From Chitinophagaceae bacterium (lineage in GTDB: Bacteria > Bacteroidota > Bacteroidia > Chitinophagales > Chitinophagaceae), in assembly GCA_947372105.1 (NCBI GenBank), contig CANBSH010000004.1, forward strand, positions 26,629-90,628: a DNA stretch of 64,000 nt. The letters are read 5' to 3'. Positions 46,043 to 55,339 of this stretch are shown here, one piece after another; positions within the stretch are counted from its first letter, which is position 1; each line of letters opens with the position of its first letter. Both the position numbers and the translations under genes were made by a program. The notes beneath the pieces are model-generated. The model saw nothing but the letters and a program-made list of their open reading frames with translations, ran no database searches and had not been told where the DNA came from.

Positions 46043-47641
46043 ATGCAAGAGGCACCTAAAAAGACAGATAGTGGTATAGAAGTGAAGAAGGTTTATACTT
46101 CATTGGATGTCCCTTCTATTTCTAACAGTGAAGCAACGAAGGCGAATGCTATGATTCAAGAAGCATTGCCTGGACAATTCCCCTATACTAGAGGTGTGCA
46201 AGCAGACATGTATCGAGGCAAATTGTGGACGATGCGTCAATATGCAGGATTTTCTACTGCAGAAGAAAGCAATAAAAGATATCATTTTTTACTCGCTCAA
46301 GGTGTAATGGGTTTAAGTGTTGCTTTTGATTTACCTACACAAATTGGATACGATGCCGATCATGATTTAGCCGAAGGCGAAGTAGGAAAAGTAGGTGTAT
46401 CCATTTGCTCCATCGAGGATATGGAAATTTTATTCAAGGATATTCCATTGGATAAAATAAGCACTTCCATGACTATTAATTCAACCGGTTTTATATTACT
46501 AGCTTTTTATGTTGCATTAGCAAAAAAACAAGGCATCCCTTTAGAAAAATTAAGTGGAACTATACAAAATGATATTTTAAAAGAATATGCAGCAAGAGGA
46601 ACCTACATCTACCCTCCTAAACCTTCTATGCGTATCATAACAGATATTTTTGAATGGTCTAGTGAACATATTCCCAAATGGAATAGTATATCTATTTCAG
46701 GATATCATATTCGTGAAGCAGGAAGTACAGCGGTACAAGAAGTTGCTTTTACATTAAGCAACGGTAAAGCCTATGTAAAAGCTGCTTTGGAAAAAGGATT
46801 AGATATTAATGTATTTGGAAAAAGACTTTCATTCTTTTTTAATGCTCATAATAATTTATTTGAAGAAGTCGCTAAGTTTAGAGCAGCTCGAACATTATGG
46901 GCCAATATGATGAAAGAATTAGGAGCAACAGATGAGAAAGCAATGATGCTAAGGTTTCATACCCAAACAGGAGGAGCGACGCTCACTGCGCAACAACCTA
47001 TGAATAATATAAGTCGTGTGACGATTCAAACCATCGCTGCGGTTTTAGGAGGTACCCAAAGTTTACATACTAATGGATATGATGAAGCATTAGGCTTACC
47101 TACACAAGATGCTGCCAGCGTTGCTTTAAGAACACAACAAATAGTAGCTTTTGAAAGTGGCATCACAGACACAGCGGATCCATTAGCAGGAAGTTATTAT
47201 GTAGAAAGCCTCACCCATGATATTGCCCAAAAAGCAACCGAGTTGATTGAACAAATAGATGCAATGGGCGGAAGCGTTGCCGCAATTGAATCTGGATTCA
47301 TGCAAAATAAAATTGCTGAAAGCGCCTATGCTTATCAAAAAAATATTGAATCTCAACAAAAAATAATTGTAGGAGTCAATCAATTTCAATCCAAAGAGTC
47401 GCAAGACATGCCGGTATTCAAAGTGGACGAATCCATTCGCTTACAACAAATTGAAAAATTAAAAATAGTAAAGACAAAAAGAGATGCCCAAAAAGTGAGT
47501 ACATGTTTAGCTACTATAAAATTGGCAGCTCAAGAAGGAACTAACTTAATGCCTCCTGTTATAGATGCAGTCGAAAATTACTGCACTTTAGGAGAAATAT
47601 CAGATGTATTAAGAAATGTATTTGGAGAATACCAAGCTTAA
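46043..47641 (+). CDS. Acyl-CoA mutase large subunit (methylmalonyl-CoA mutase family), no B12 domain
   Basis: A 532-aa B12-dependent acyl-CoA mutase catalytic subunit: [74 protein letters not shown], and [14 protein letters not shown]. The protein stops after the TIM-barrel domain, so the cobalamin-binding domain must come from a separate small subunit, which is not in the window. The substrate-pocket position that is Tyr in methylmalonyl-CoA mutase (TRGPY) reads TRGVQ here. The subgroup (methylmalonyl, isobutyryl or other) is therefore open. A -7-like TAAATTG ends 4 nt before the ATG. Confidence 0.85.
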   Translation: MQEAPKKTDSGIEVKKVYTSLDVPSISNSEATKANAMIQEALPGQFPYTRGVQADMYRGKLWTMRQYAGFSTAEESNKRYHFLLAQGVMGLSVAFDLPTQIGYDADHDLAEGEVGKVGVSICSIEDMEILFKDIPLDKISTSMTINSTGFILLAFYVALAKKQGIPLEKLSGTIQNDILKEYAARGTYIYPPKPSMRIITDIFEWSSEHIPKWNSISISGYHIREAGSTAVQEVAFTLSNGKAYVKAALEKGLDINVFGKRLSFFFNAHNNLFEEVAKFRAARTLWANMMKELGATDEKAMMLRFHTQTGGATLTAQQPMNNISRVTIQTIAAVLGGTQSLHTNGYDEALGLPTQDAASVALRTQQIVAFESGITDTADPLAGSYYVESLTHDIAQKATELIEQIDAMGGSVAAIESGFMQNKIAESAYAYQKNIESQQKIIVGVNQFQSKESQDMPVFKVDESIRLQQIEKLKIVKTKRDAQKVSTCLATIKLAAQEGTNLMPPVIDAVENYCTLGEISDVLRNVFGEYQA

Positions 47642-47750
47642 ATTTCAATTAATACTCAAAATTTAAATAAGAAAAGTTAGAAGAAAAGAAAAGAAAAAAA
47701 ATATAATATTAAAAATCAATTTACACTCCATAAAAAATAAACACTACTAT

Positions 47751-49052
47751 ATGAGAAAAATTATTGTTCTTTTTGTTTTAACCATGTTCTCTAGCAGCAT
47801 GATTGCAACAGCTCAAGATCTTCCTAAAAACTATACCCAATTAGTACAGGATATAGAGCCTCAATTAATTAAATGGAGAAGACATTTCCATGAAAATCCA
47901 GAGTTATCTAATCGCGAAGTAAATACTGGGAAATTCATTGCCGACTATTTAAAAACTTTACCCGGCATTGAAGTTCGCTACCCTGTTGCAAAAACAGGTG
48001 TGGTGGCTATTTTAAAAGGTGGAAAACCAGGTCCTGTAGTTGCATTAAGAGCTGATATTGATGCCCTTCCTGTGAAAGAAAGAACTCCTGTTCCTTTTGC
48101 TTCAAAAGTTACTGCAGAATTTATGGGTAGTCAAGTGGATGTGATGCATGCATGTGGTCATGATTCACATATATCTATTTTGATGGCTACTGCTAAAGTA
48201 TTACAAGCAATGCAAAAAGACGTTCCAGGTACTGTGGTATTCTTATTTCAACCTGCCGAAGAAGGTCCTCCAAATAATGAAGAAGGTGGTGCTCCTTTAA
48301 TGATAAAAGACGGTGCATTAGATCAACCCAAAGTAGATGCTGTTTTTGGTTTGCATATTGAATCTCAAATTCCAGTGGGAACAATTCATTATAAGCCAGG
48401 CGCTTTTATGGCTTCTTCTGATTGGTTTACTATTAAAATTAATGGTAAAGGAAGTCATGGTTCACAACCTTGGGGTGGCATTGACCCAATTGCTTCAGCT
48501 GCACAAATTATTGAAGGATTACAACATATTGTAAGTAGACAGATGGATTTAACTAAAGCTCCAGTAGTGATTACAGTGGGAACTATTAAAGGTGGTGTAC
48601 GTTCTAATATTATACCTGAAACTGCAGAATTATCTGGCACTATCAGAACCTTAGATAGTAAAATGCAAAAGGAAGTACATGAAAGAATCAGAAACACGGT
48701 AAAAAATATTGCAGCAAGTACAGGCGCAACTGCAGAGGTTACTATTGACACCAAAACATTAGTCACTTACAATGAACCAAGTTTAGTGAAAAAAACTTTG
48801 CCTTCACTTATTAAAGCGGCAGGTGCCGAAAATGTGGAAGAAACTACATGGCAAACAGGTGCCGAAGATTTTTCATTCTTTGGTGAAAAAGCGCCCAGCT
48901 TCTTCTTTTATTTAGGAGCCTTGCCTAAGGATAAAAAATCAAGTGAAGTAGCACCCCATCATACCGCTGATTTTTATTTAGATGAATCAGGTTTTATAGT
49001 AGGTGTGAAAGCCTTTTGTCAGTTAGTATTTGATTATGGTAAAGTAAAGTAG
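47751..49052 (+). CDS. Secreted M20 family amidohydrolase
   Basis: A 433-aa M20D-type metallohydrolase of the IAA-amino-acid hydrolase/N-acyl-amino-acid amidohydrolase group. A signal peptide (IIVLFVLTMFSSSMIATA) directs export. Catalytic-domain motifs are WRRHFHENPELSNRE, VALRADIDALPV, MHACGHDSHISIL, and FQPAEEGP, which supply metal ligands and the general base. The dimerisation domain is around GSHGSQPWGGIDPI. The substrate is unknown. The stop codon lies inside a GTAAA pentanucleotide repeat. It converges on the YggS gene. Confidence 0.9.
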   Translation: MRKIIVLFVLTMFSSSMIATAQDLPKNYTQLVQDIEPQLIKWRRHFHENPELSNREVNTGKFIADYLKTLPGIEVRYPVAKTGVVAILKGGKPGPVVALRADIDALPVKERTPVPFASKVTAEFMGSQVDVMHACGHDSHISILMATAKVLQAMQKDVPGTVVFLFQPAEEGPPNNEEGGAPLMIKDGALDQPKVDAVFGLHIESQIPVGTIHYKPGAFMASSDWFTIKINGKGSHGSQPWGGIDPIASAAQIIEGLQHIVSRQMDLTKAPVVITVGTIKGGVRSNIIPETAELSGTIRTLDSKMQKEVHERIRNTVKNIAASTGATAEVTIDTKTLVTYNEPSLVKKTLPSLIKAAGAENVEETTWQTGAEDFSFFGEKAPSFFFYLGALPKDKKSSEVAPHHTADFYLDESGFIVGVKAFCQLVFDYGKVK

Positions 49053-49078
49053 AGTAAAGTATAGTATAGTAAAGTAAA
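49039..49078 (+). repeat. Pentanucleotide repeat across a stop codon
   Basis: Eight consecutive 5-nt units of GTAAA, with GTAGA and GTATA variants, run from 49039 to 49078. The TAG stop of the M20 hydrolase gene (49050-49052) is in the third unit. A change in unit number could alter the last residues of the protein. Confidence 0.7.
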
Positions 49079-49096
49079 CTTATCTAATATATTATA

Positions 49097-49771
49097 TTAT
49101 TTAGCGTATTCCCTTGCGCCAAATAACAAACTACCTATGCGCACCATAGTACTGCCCTGTTGTATGGCTAATGCATAATCGGAACTCATGCCCATACTTA
49201 AGGTTTGGAATGAGTTAGCAGGCAAAATGGTTTTTACTTGTTGAAACAATTGGCTTAAAGAAGCAAATTCAGTTTTTACTTTATTCATATCCTCCGTAAA
49301 GGAAGCCATGCCCATTAATCCTTTTACTGAAATATTTTGATATTGTATAAGTCTATTGCTTTGGATCAATTCCATTAAAGAGGAAGCATCAAATCCAAAC
49401 TTGGTTTCCTCTGTAGCAATATGTACTTGCAATAAAACATCAATGACTCTATTATTCTTTAAAGCTTGTTTATTAATTTCTTGTAAAAGCTTTTCACTAT
49501 CCACCCCATGTATGAGGTGTACAAAAGGGGCGATGAATTTTACTTTATTGGATTGTAAATGTCCAATGAAATGCCAATGAATATCGGCTGGTAAACTAGC
49601 TGCTTTATCCACTAATTCTTGTACATAATTTTCACCAAAGTCACGCTGCCCTATCTCATATAAATCAATAATGTCTTTATTAGGCTTGGTTTTACTTACA
49701 GCTATCAAGTCCACACCGGAAGCAGTTAATTCTTTTTTAATTTGATGAAACACAGTGGTATTAACCGACAT
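49097..49771 (-). CDS. YggS family pyridoxal-phosphate homeostasis protein
   Basis: A 224-aa single-domain PLP-binding protein of the YggS/PROSC family, which buffers PLP and affects amino-acid homeostasis without a known catalytic reaction. The PLP lysine is in LIAVSKTKP near residue 27. Other conserved segments are FGENYVQELVDKA, IHWHFIGHLQSNKVKFI, LMGMASFTED, and SMGMSSDYALAIQQGSTMVRIGSLLFG. A -7 box TATTTTTG (minus strand 49811-49804) lies about 30 nt upstream. It converges on the M20 hydrolase. Confidence 0.94.
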   Translation of the reverse strand: MSVNTTVFHQIKKELTASGVDLIAVSKTKPNKDIIDLYEIGQRDFGENYVQELVDKAASLPADIHWHFIGHLQSNKVKFIAPFVHLIHGVDSEKLLQEINKQALKNNRVIDVLLQVHIATEETKFGFDASSLMELIQSNRLIQYQNISVKGLMGMASFTEDMNKVKTEFASLSQLFQQVKTILPANSFQTLSMGMSSDYALAIQQGSTMVRIGSLLFGAREYAK

Positions 49772-49925
49772 GAAGAAAACTTTTAACTTTTTAAATAAGG
49801 ATTCAAAAATACATCCAAATTTGATAATATTAATAGTTCATTGAAATAACTACATAACTAAACAATTGAATAATTTAATTTTCATTGTTATCATGTGCAA
49901 ATTTAGTTTCATTCCATCTAGTAGA

Positions 49926-51080
49926 CTATCTAGTAATATTCCTTCCAATGACCATTTTTTGGATTTCACTGGTCCCTTCGTATATCTGAGTAATTTTAGC
50001 ATCTCTCATTAAACGCTCTACGTGAAACTCTTTCACAAATCCATACCCACCATGTACTTGCACCGCTTCTGTAGTCACCCACATAGCCGTATCACTAGCA
50101 TGAAGCTTCGCCATTGCTGCACTAGTGGTATAATCCATTCCATGATCTTTTTCCCAAGCTGCTAAATAACATAAATAACGAGCAGATTGAATACGTGTTG
50201 CCATTTCTGCTAATTTAAATTGGATGGCTTGATGTTCATGAATAGGTTTACCAAAGGATTTTCTTTCTTTGCTATAAGCCAAGGCTAATTCATATGCACC
50301 ACTTGCAATACCTAATGCTTGTGCTGCTATTCCAATTCTGCCCCCATTCAAAGTTTTCATGGCAAATGAAAAACCAAAACCATCTGCACCTATTCTGTTT
50401 TCTTTAGGGACTTTCACATCCGTAAATGAAATAGCATGCGTATCACTACCTCTTATTCCCATTTTATTTTCCTTTGCACCCACTGAAACACCTGGCCAAT
50501 TTTTTTCTACTATAAATGCATTAATCCCTTTAGACCCTTTACTGGCATCGGTTTGCGCCATCACTAAATATACAGATGCTGTAGATCCATTCGTGATCCA
50601 ATTCTTGACCCCATTTAAAATATAATGATCTCCTTCTTCTATCGCCGAAGTATGCTGATGCGTGGCATCACTACCTGCTTCTGGCTCACTTAATAAAAAA
50701 GCACCTACATAAAGGTGTCCGTCTTTTTTACCATGTGCTAATGGAGTTAAATATTTATTTTTTTGCGCTTCATTTCCATAATGTTCTAAACCCCAACACA
50801 CTAAACTATTATTCACACTCATACAAACACTCACACTGGCATCCACTTTACTTATTTCTTCCATGGCTAATACATAAGAAATAGTATCCATGCCGGCGCC
50901 TCCAAATTGAGGATCGGTCATCATCCCTAAAAAGCCTAAATCGGCTAACTTTTCAACTTGTTCTAAGGGAAATTTTTGTTTTTCATCACGATCAATGACA
51001 CCCGGTAAACAATCTTGTTGGGCAAATTCACGAGCCGCTCTTTGTATCATTAACTGCTCTTCAGATAAGCTGAAATCCAT
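49926..51080 (-). CDS. Acyl-CoA dehydrogenase
   Basis: A 384-aa FAD-dependent acyl-CoA dehydrogenase, probably short/branched- or medium-chain. The N-terminus MDFSLSEEQLMIQRAAREFA, the FAD/substrate signatures GAFLLSEPEAGSD and the C-terminal catalytic-base segment QIYEGTSEIQKMVIGR are all present. The frame extends to a TTG at 51098, but the ATG at 51080 fits the family. Upstream on the minus strand a -7 box TAATTTTG (51103-51096) has a 14-bp palindrome just before it, so local control is possible. It would feed electrons to an ETF encoded elsewhere. Confidence 0.94.
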   Translation of the reverse strand: MDFSLSEEQLMIQRAAREFAQQDCLPGVIDRDEKQKFPLEQVEKLADLGFLGMMTDPQFGGAGMDTISYVLAMEEISKVDASVSVCMSVNNSLVCWGLEHYGNEAQKNKYLTPLAHGKKDGHLYVGAFLLSEPEAGSDATHQHTSAIEEGDHYILNGVKNWITNGSTASVYLVMAQTDASKGSKGINAFIVEKNWPGVSVGAKENKMGIRGSDTHAISFTDVKVPKENRIGADGFGFSFAMKTLNGGRIGIAAQALGIASGAYELALAYSKERKSFGKPIHEHQAIQFKLAEMATRIQSARYLCYLAAWEKDHGMDYTTSAAMAKLHASDTAMWVTTEAVQVHGGYGFVKEFHVERLMRDAKITQIYEGTSEIQKMVIGRNITR

Positions 51081-51095
51081 AGTAAATAGTTTACT

Positions 51096-51127
51096 CAAAA
51101 TTACGCTAACATTTGTTAGTACGAAAA
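51096..51127 (-). promoter_or_regulatory. Promoter with overlapping palindrome, acyl-CoA dehydrogenase gene
   Basis: On the minus strand TAATTTTG (51103-51096) is preceded, 20 nt up, by TTTT (51127-51124), a near match to the -33 element. Between them lies the perfect dyad CTAACA-AA-TGTTAG (plus coordinates 51106-51119), a possible operator. Confidence 0.4.
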
Positions 51128-51128
51128 T

Positions 51129-51956
51129 TTATTTTGTAAACTTATACTGTATTAATTGGGCTAAAACTGATTGATCCTCAGGTGTTATAATGGCGGTACT
51201 ATCTTGTCTAAAATGGCGCTTAAAAGCTAAAATAGCGGCTGTAGTATCCTTAATATCATATCCTACTAAAGCCAAAGCATAACTTATTGAAGTGTTATTG
51301 GGTAAAACATAATTTGGCTGCGGATCAAACCACATGCCATACCCTTTGGAAGCTAAATATTTCCAAGGAAAATTAATATTGGGATCAACTTTACGCTTTG
51401 GAGCAATGTCTCCGTGTCCTATAAAATTAGTCTCTGGAATACTATAGTTTTTCTTTAACTGCTCTAATAACAAAACCAAACTATTGATTTGTGCCGTATC
51501 AAATGGTTCAAATCCATTATTATCTAATTCAATACCAATGGAACTGGAATTGATATCAGAATTATTGCCCCATTTTGAAATACCAGCTTGCCAGGCCCTG
51601 TAATAATCATTCAACATATGATGTATGGTGCCATCCTTACATATTACATAATGCGCACTTACTTTAGTTCTCTCTAAAGTGAAAGTTTTTAAAGTCTCTT
51701 GACATGAATTTTGTGCAGTATGGTGTATGATAACAAAATTAGGTTTACGCAAATCAAAATTAGTAGTACCTACCCATTGACTGGCTTTAGTTAATTGTTC
51801 AACTGTTTGTATGCCTGGGTTTAATTTTAATTCCTGTTGTAGTTGTTTGCTTCTATTTTTATAAAATTGATTGGTAGTGGCATACGGAAAAGAAGTACAG
51901 GCAATGAATGCAAATATCATAGCACTTACTATCATGGATCCCTGTAATTTTTTCAT
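51129..51956 (-). CDS. N-acetylmuramoyl-L-alanine amidase, lipoprotein
   Basis: A 275-aa Amidase_2 enzyme that cleaves the amide bond between muramic acid and the stem peptide. The signal peptide ends in lipobox FIAC (Cys20). The zinc-site region starts with FVIIHHTAQNS. Further on are VSAHYVICKDGTIHHML, SSSIGIELDNNG, and FIGHGDIAPKRKVDPN with the second His and catalytic residues. The C-terminal ~60 residues may bind peptidoglycan, resembling AmiD-type layouts. Probably used for wall recycling. It lies upstream of the acyl-CoA dehydrogenase gene with a 48-nt spacer. Confidence 0.92.
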   Translation of the reverse strand: MKKLQGSMIVSAMIFAFIACTSFPYATTNQFYKNRSKQLQQELKLNPGIQTVEQLTKASQWVGTTNFDLRKPNFVIIHHTAQNSCQETLKTFTLERTKVSAHYVICKDGTIHHMLNDYYRAWQAGISKWGNNSDINSSSIGIELDNNGFEPFDTAQINSLVLLLEQLKKNYSIPETNFIGHGDIAPKRKVDPNINFPWKYLASKGYGMWFDPQPNYVLPNNTSISYALALVGYDIKDTTAAILAFKRHFRQDSTAIITPEDQSVLAQLIQYKFTK

Positions 51957-52000
51957 ATCGTTGTTTTTAAATACTTAGTTGTAAAAAATTCTTAGTTCAT

Positions 52001-53074
52001 TTATATACTTGGTTCTTGTTGGCTTAAACAGTGAAAGCTTCCAAGACCCCATATAATATCGGTGGAATCTATTCCCACTACTTGTCTGTCTGTAAAACAA
52101 GATTGAATAATTTGCATCGCTTTATCATCCTGTGCACATTTATAAGTAGGTACAATAACATGTCCATTACTAATATAAAAGTTAGCATAGGATGCAGGCA
52201 GCATTTGTCCTTCATAAATCACATCTGCAGGCATTGGCAATTCAATAACGTTTAATGCTTTACCATTCAACAAACGCATCGCTTTTAATTCTTTCAAATT
52301 TTGCTGCAACAAGTCATAGTTTTCTGAAAGAACATTTTCTTCTACCACCGTCACTACTGTATCTTCATTTACAAAACGAACGGTATCATCAATATGACCA
52401 TCAGTATCATCTCCTACTATACCTTCTGAGACCCAAAGCACTTGATCCACTCCATAATAATCCATTAAATATTGTTCTATCTGATCTTGATTTAAATGTG
52501 GATTTCTATTGGGATTTAATAAACAACATTTAGAAGTAAGCACCGCACCTGCACCATTAAAATCTACCGACCCCCCTTCCATGATAATTCCTGGATTGAA
52601 AAACGGCAATTGTAAAGCTTGAGCAATTTTAGTAGGTATCACATCATCTAAATCATAGGGAGGATATTTACCACCCCATGCATTGATATTCCAATCTATA
52701 ATAGCTTTTGAATTTGTATTCTTATTGATTAAAAAAGAAGGCCCATGATCACGACACCAAGCATCATTGGTTGGATGCATGAAAAATTGCACTTGATCCA
52801 TATTTGCTCCAGCTAAATGCAACATTTTAATCGCTGAGTTTTTCATTTTTTCATCCACCACATTAATACATACTTTTTCAGTAAGCGCAACCATTTTAAT
52901 AAATTCGGTATAAGATGGATATATGCTTGCAATTTTCCCTGGCCAACTTTCTTCTTTGTGCGGCCAACTTAACCACATGGCATCGTGTTTTGCAAATTCA
53001 GCCGGAAAATGAAATCCTAATGACTTAGGAGTCACCCCTTTTATCTCTTGAAATCCAGTAGCAATTGCGCTCAT
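52001..53074 (-). CDS. aguA: Agmatine deiminase
   Basis: A 357-aa enzyme of the agmatine deiminase/PAD-porph family, which converts agmatine to N-carbamoylputrescine and ammonia. Motifs are MWLSWPHKEESWPGK near residue 32, WCRDHGPSFLI, MEGGSVDFNGAG, GDDTDGHIDDTVRF with the catalytic His, and the nucleophile Cys349 in GSFHCLSQQEPSI. It lies 81 nt downstream of aguB on the same strand. The arginine decarboxylase gene at 57.7-59.1 kb completes the pathway. A bare peptidyl-arginine deiminase role is unlikely because there is no signal peptide. Confidence 0.93.
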   Translation of the reverse strand: MSAIATGFQEIKGVTPKSLGFHFPAEFAKHDAMWLSWPHKEESWPGKIASIYPSYTEFIKMVALTEKVCINVVDEKMKNSAIKMLHLAGANMDQVQFFMHPTNDAWCRDHGPSFLINKNTNSKAIIDWNINAWGGKYPPYDLDDVIPTKIAQALQLPFFNPGIIMEGGSVDFNGAGAVLTSKCCLLNPNRNPHLNQDQIEQYLMDYYGVDQVLWVSEGIVGDDTDGHIDDTVRFVNEDTVVTVVEENVLSENYDLLQQNLKELKAMRLLNGKALNVIELPMPADVIYEGQMLPASYANFYISNGHVIVPTYKCAQDDKAMQIIQSCFTDRQVVGIDSTDIIWGLGSFHCLSQQEPSI

Positions 53075-53155
53075 TTATTTTACATTTTTAGAATCGTATT
53101 CCCGATGAATTATAATTGAAATCCGAAAAATTATAATTATAAAAAGGGGATAAAA

Positions 53156-54037
53156 TTAATCTTCCTTATCGTCAATATATCTTTTGGTTATTGGGTCATA
53201 AGAATCTATTCGACGATCTCTTAAGAAAGGCCAATGAGTTCGATAACTATCCGATTTTTCAGTATCAATATCTACCACTGCAATTTCTTCTTGATCGTGA
53301 GAGGCTTTATATATTAAAGTCCCAAAAGGATTACTTACAAATGATCCGCCCCAAAATTGCATCGCACCATCTTGCTCCATGCCAACTCTATTGACACTAA
53401 TCACAGGTACACCATTTGCCACAGCATGGCTTCGTTGAATGGTTTGCCATGCATTGTATTGTTCTGTATTTGTCGCTTCATCTTGTGAAGTGGCCCAACC
53501 AATAGCGGTTGGATAAAATAACATTTCAGCGCCCATCAAACTAGTAATTCTTGCTGCTTCAGGATACCATTGATCCCAACATATTAAAACTCCAATAGTA
53601 GCAAATTTTGTTTTAAATACTTTATACCCTAAATCACCAGGTGTGAAATAAAACTTTTCATAATAAGCTGGATCGTCTGGAATATGCATTTTACGATACT
53701 TACCTAAATAAGATCCATCTGCATCTAATACTGCAGTGGTATTATGATATAAACCTTCTGCTCTTTTTTCAAATAAGGAAGCAATAATAACTACTCCCAA
53801 TTCCTTCGCCACTGCTGATAATTGGTCTGTGGTTTGACCGGGAATAGATTCGGCTAATTTAAAATTATCATAGGATTCTACATCACAGAAATATAAAGAG
53901 GTAAACAATTCTTGCAAACAAACAATTTGAGCTCCTTGTTGAGCCGCTTCTTTAATTTTAAGAATTGCTTTTTCGGTATTGCTTTTTTTATCAGCAGTAC
54001 AAGACATTTGAACTAATCCTACTTTTACAATGGCCAT
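53156..54037 (-). CDS. aguB: N-carbamoylputrescine amidase
   Basis: A 293-aa nitrilase-superfamily hydrolase that turns N-carbamoylputrescine into putrescine, CO2 and ammonia. The Glu-Lys-Cys catalytic triad is visible: Glu43 in CLQELFTSLYF, Lys116 in KYRKMHIPD, and Cys153 in VLICWDQWYPEAAR. The close overall match to plant and bacterial carbamoylputrescine amidases and the adjacent aguA make this specific assignment secure compared with other carbon-nitrogen hydrolases. The pair probably forms an operon, and it lies 86 nt downstream of bshB1. Confidence 0.95.
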   Translation of the reverse strand: MAIVKVGLVQMSCTADKKSNTEKAILKIKEAAQQGAQIVCLQELFTSLYFCDVESYDNFKLAESIPGQTTDQLSAVAKELGVVIIASLFEKRAEGLYHNTTAVLDADGSYLGKYRKMHIPDDPAYYEKFYFTPGDLGYKVFKTKFATIGVLICWDQWYPEAARITSLMGAEMLFYPTAIGWATSQDEATNTEQYNAWQTIQRSHAVANGVPVISVNRVGMEQDGAMQFWGGSFVSNPFGTLIYKASHDQEEIAVVDIDTEKSDSYRTHWPFLRDRRIDSYDPITKRYIDDKED

Positions 54038-54123
54038 TTTATTATGATATTATAAATGTTTCAAAATTGTGATAGTTAAAAAATTGCGATAGTTAAATGA
54101 ATATGATTTGAGATGATTCTAAA

Positions 54124-54855
54124 TTAAGTGGTCTGTTGAATGATTGAATCAAAATTACGGATACCTAATAACTTATGAGTAATAAATCCTTCCGCATATT
54201 CTACCCCCACTTGATGCCCCATTTCTTTCGCTCTTCCTTTGATAAATTCTAAGAAAGAGGCTCCTGAAATAAAAGTATTTGGTTCTTTTGAATTAGGATC
54301 AAAAAACTGAGAGCTGTGCGCCAATATCGCTTCCATTTTTTGATCTATAAACCCACTAATATCTACAACAAAGTTAGGTGTCAAAGATTTGGATTGGATA
54401 TAATGAAACACTTGCGTAGGTCTCCAAGGCTTTTGATCCACTCCTTGATAGTTTGTTTTAATTTTCGCTAAACCTGCTTTAAAACATGCTTCCTCCACTA
54501 ATGTGGAAGCACGTCCATGATCAGGATGTCTATCATCAGGTGCGTTACAAAAAACAATGCTAGGTTGGTATTGACGAATTTGTTCAACGACTTTTAATTG
54601 ATGGGCTTCATTATTTTCAAAAAAGCCATCTGCCATTTCTAAATTAGTTCTAACCAAAGCTCCTATTAATTTGGCTGCTATTGTTGCTTCTACTAATCTA
54701 CCTTCAACTGTTCCTCTAGTCCCTAACTCTCCTTTGGTTAAATCGATAATGCCTACTTTTTTGCCCTGCGCTACCAAAGACAATAAAGTGCCACCACATC
54801 CTAATTCAACATCATCAGGATGGGCTCCAAAAGTAAGTATATCCAATTTTTGCAT
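54124..54855 (-). CDS. bshB1: N-acetylglucosaminyl-malate deacetylase BshB1 (bacillithiol synthesis)
   Basis: A 243-aa PIG-L/LmbE deacetylase. The zinc motif is GAHPDDVELGCGG (His12, Asp15), with the third ligand in DDRHPDHGRAS. The segment IIDLTKGELGTRGT is typical of the BshB1 subgroup, which removes acetate from GlcNAc-malate in bacillithiol synthesis. A bacilliredoxin gene 2.3 kb away supports the assignment. bshA and bshC are not in the window. Its promoter is a full consensus match and begins inside the rpmE terminator. Confidence 0.9.
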   Translation of the reverse strand: MQKLDILTFGAHPDDVELGCGGTLLSLVAQGKKVGIIDLTKGELGTRGTVEGRLVEATIAAKLIGALVRTNLEMADGFFENNEAHQLKVVEQIRQYQPSIVFCNAPDDRHPDHGRASTLVEEACFKAGLAKIKTNYQGVDQKPWRPTQVFHYIQSKSLTPNFVVDISGFIDQKMEAILAHSSQFFDPNSKEPNTFISGASFLEFIKGRAKEMGHQVGVEYAEGFITHKLLGIRNFDSIIQQTT

Positions 54856-54876
54856 AACTAATATTTATTCAATACA

Positions 54877-54908
54877 AAGTTAGTTTCTAATATGTTTCAA
54901 TTGACAAA
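54877..54908 (-). promoter_or_regulatory. Promoter of bshB1
   Basis: On the minus strand: TTTG at 54908-54905, 20-nt spacer, TAACTTTG at 54884-54877, then about 21 nt to the ATG. The TTTG is the end of the U-tract of the rpmE terminator, so the two signals share bases. Confidence 0.75.
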
Positions 54909-54940
54909 AAACCCTTTCTTAAATCAATAAGAAAGGGTTT
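54905..54940 (-). terminator. Intrinsic terminator after rpmE
   Basis: On the minus strand a 12-bp perfect stem (arms 54940-54929 and 54920-54909, loop of 8) runs into a U-tract ending TTTG. It lies about 30 nt after the rpmE stop. Confidence 0.85.
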
Positions 54941-54972
54941 AAATGTTGTATAAAAAAGAGTTACACTCTTGA

Positions 54973-55224
54973 TTATTTTTTCTTTGCGTAACGCTTATTG
55001 AACTTGTCAATACGTCCAGCTGTATCCACTAACATATTTTTACCAGTGTAAAAAGGATGTGAAGTGTTAGAAATCTCCAATTTAATGACTGGATATTCTT
55101 TTCCGTCTTCAAACAAAATAGTTTCTTTTGTTTGAGCAGTGGATTTGCCTAAAAAAGAAGTACCGTTACTCATGTCTTTAAACACTACAAAACGATACGA
55201 TTCTGGATGGATACCTTGTTTCAT
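54973..55224 (-). CDS. rpmE: 50S ribosomal protein L31, type B
   Basis: An 83-aa L31 of the B type. It begins [19 protein letters not shown] and carries [14 protein letters not shown], the conserved C-terminal half of L31. The zinc-binding cysteines of the A type are absent, so the protein does not need zinc. In other bacteria this form (often called ykgM or rpmE2) can replace the zinc form under zinc shortage; here it may be the only copy. A consensus promoter gives a ~50-nt leader, and a strong terminator follows. Confidence 0.95.
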   Translation of the reverse strand: MKQGIHPESYRFVVFKDMSNGTSFLGKSTAQTKETILFEDGKEYPVIKLEISNTSHPFYTGKNMLVDTAGRIDKFNKRYAKKK

Positions 55225-55278
55225 TTATATGATTTTTAAGGGAGCACGGATTTTGCCGTACCATTATTAAATAGGACG

Positions 55279-55310
55279 CAAATTTAAGGCAAAACAGTGT
55301 TTTTGCCAAA
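55279..55310 (-). promoter_or_regulatory. Promoter of rpmE
   Basis: On the minus strand: TTTG at 55310-55307, exactly 20 nt, TAAATTTG at 55286-55279. This is a full consensus match. The leader contains a short ACGG/CCGT hairpin (plus 55246-55259), which might serve in autoregulation. Confidence 0.75.
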
Positions 55311-55339
55311 TATTAAAGGCTAATAAGGGCCAATTGGCC

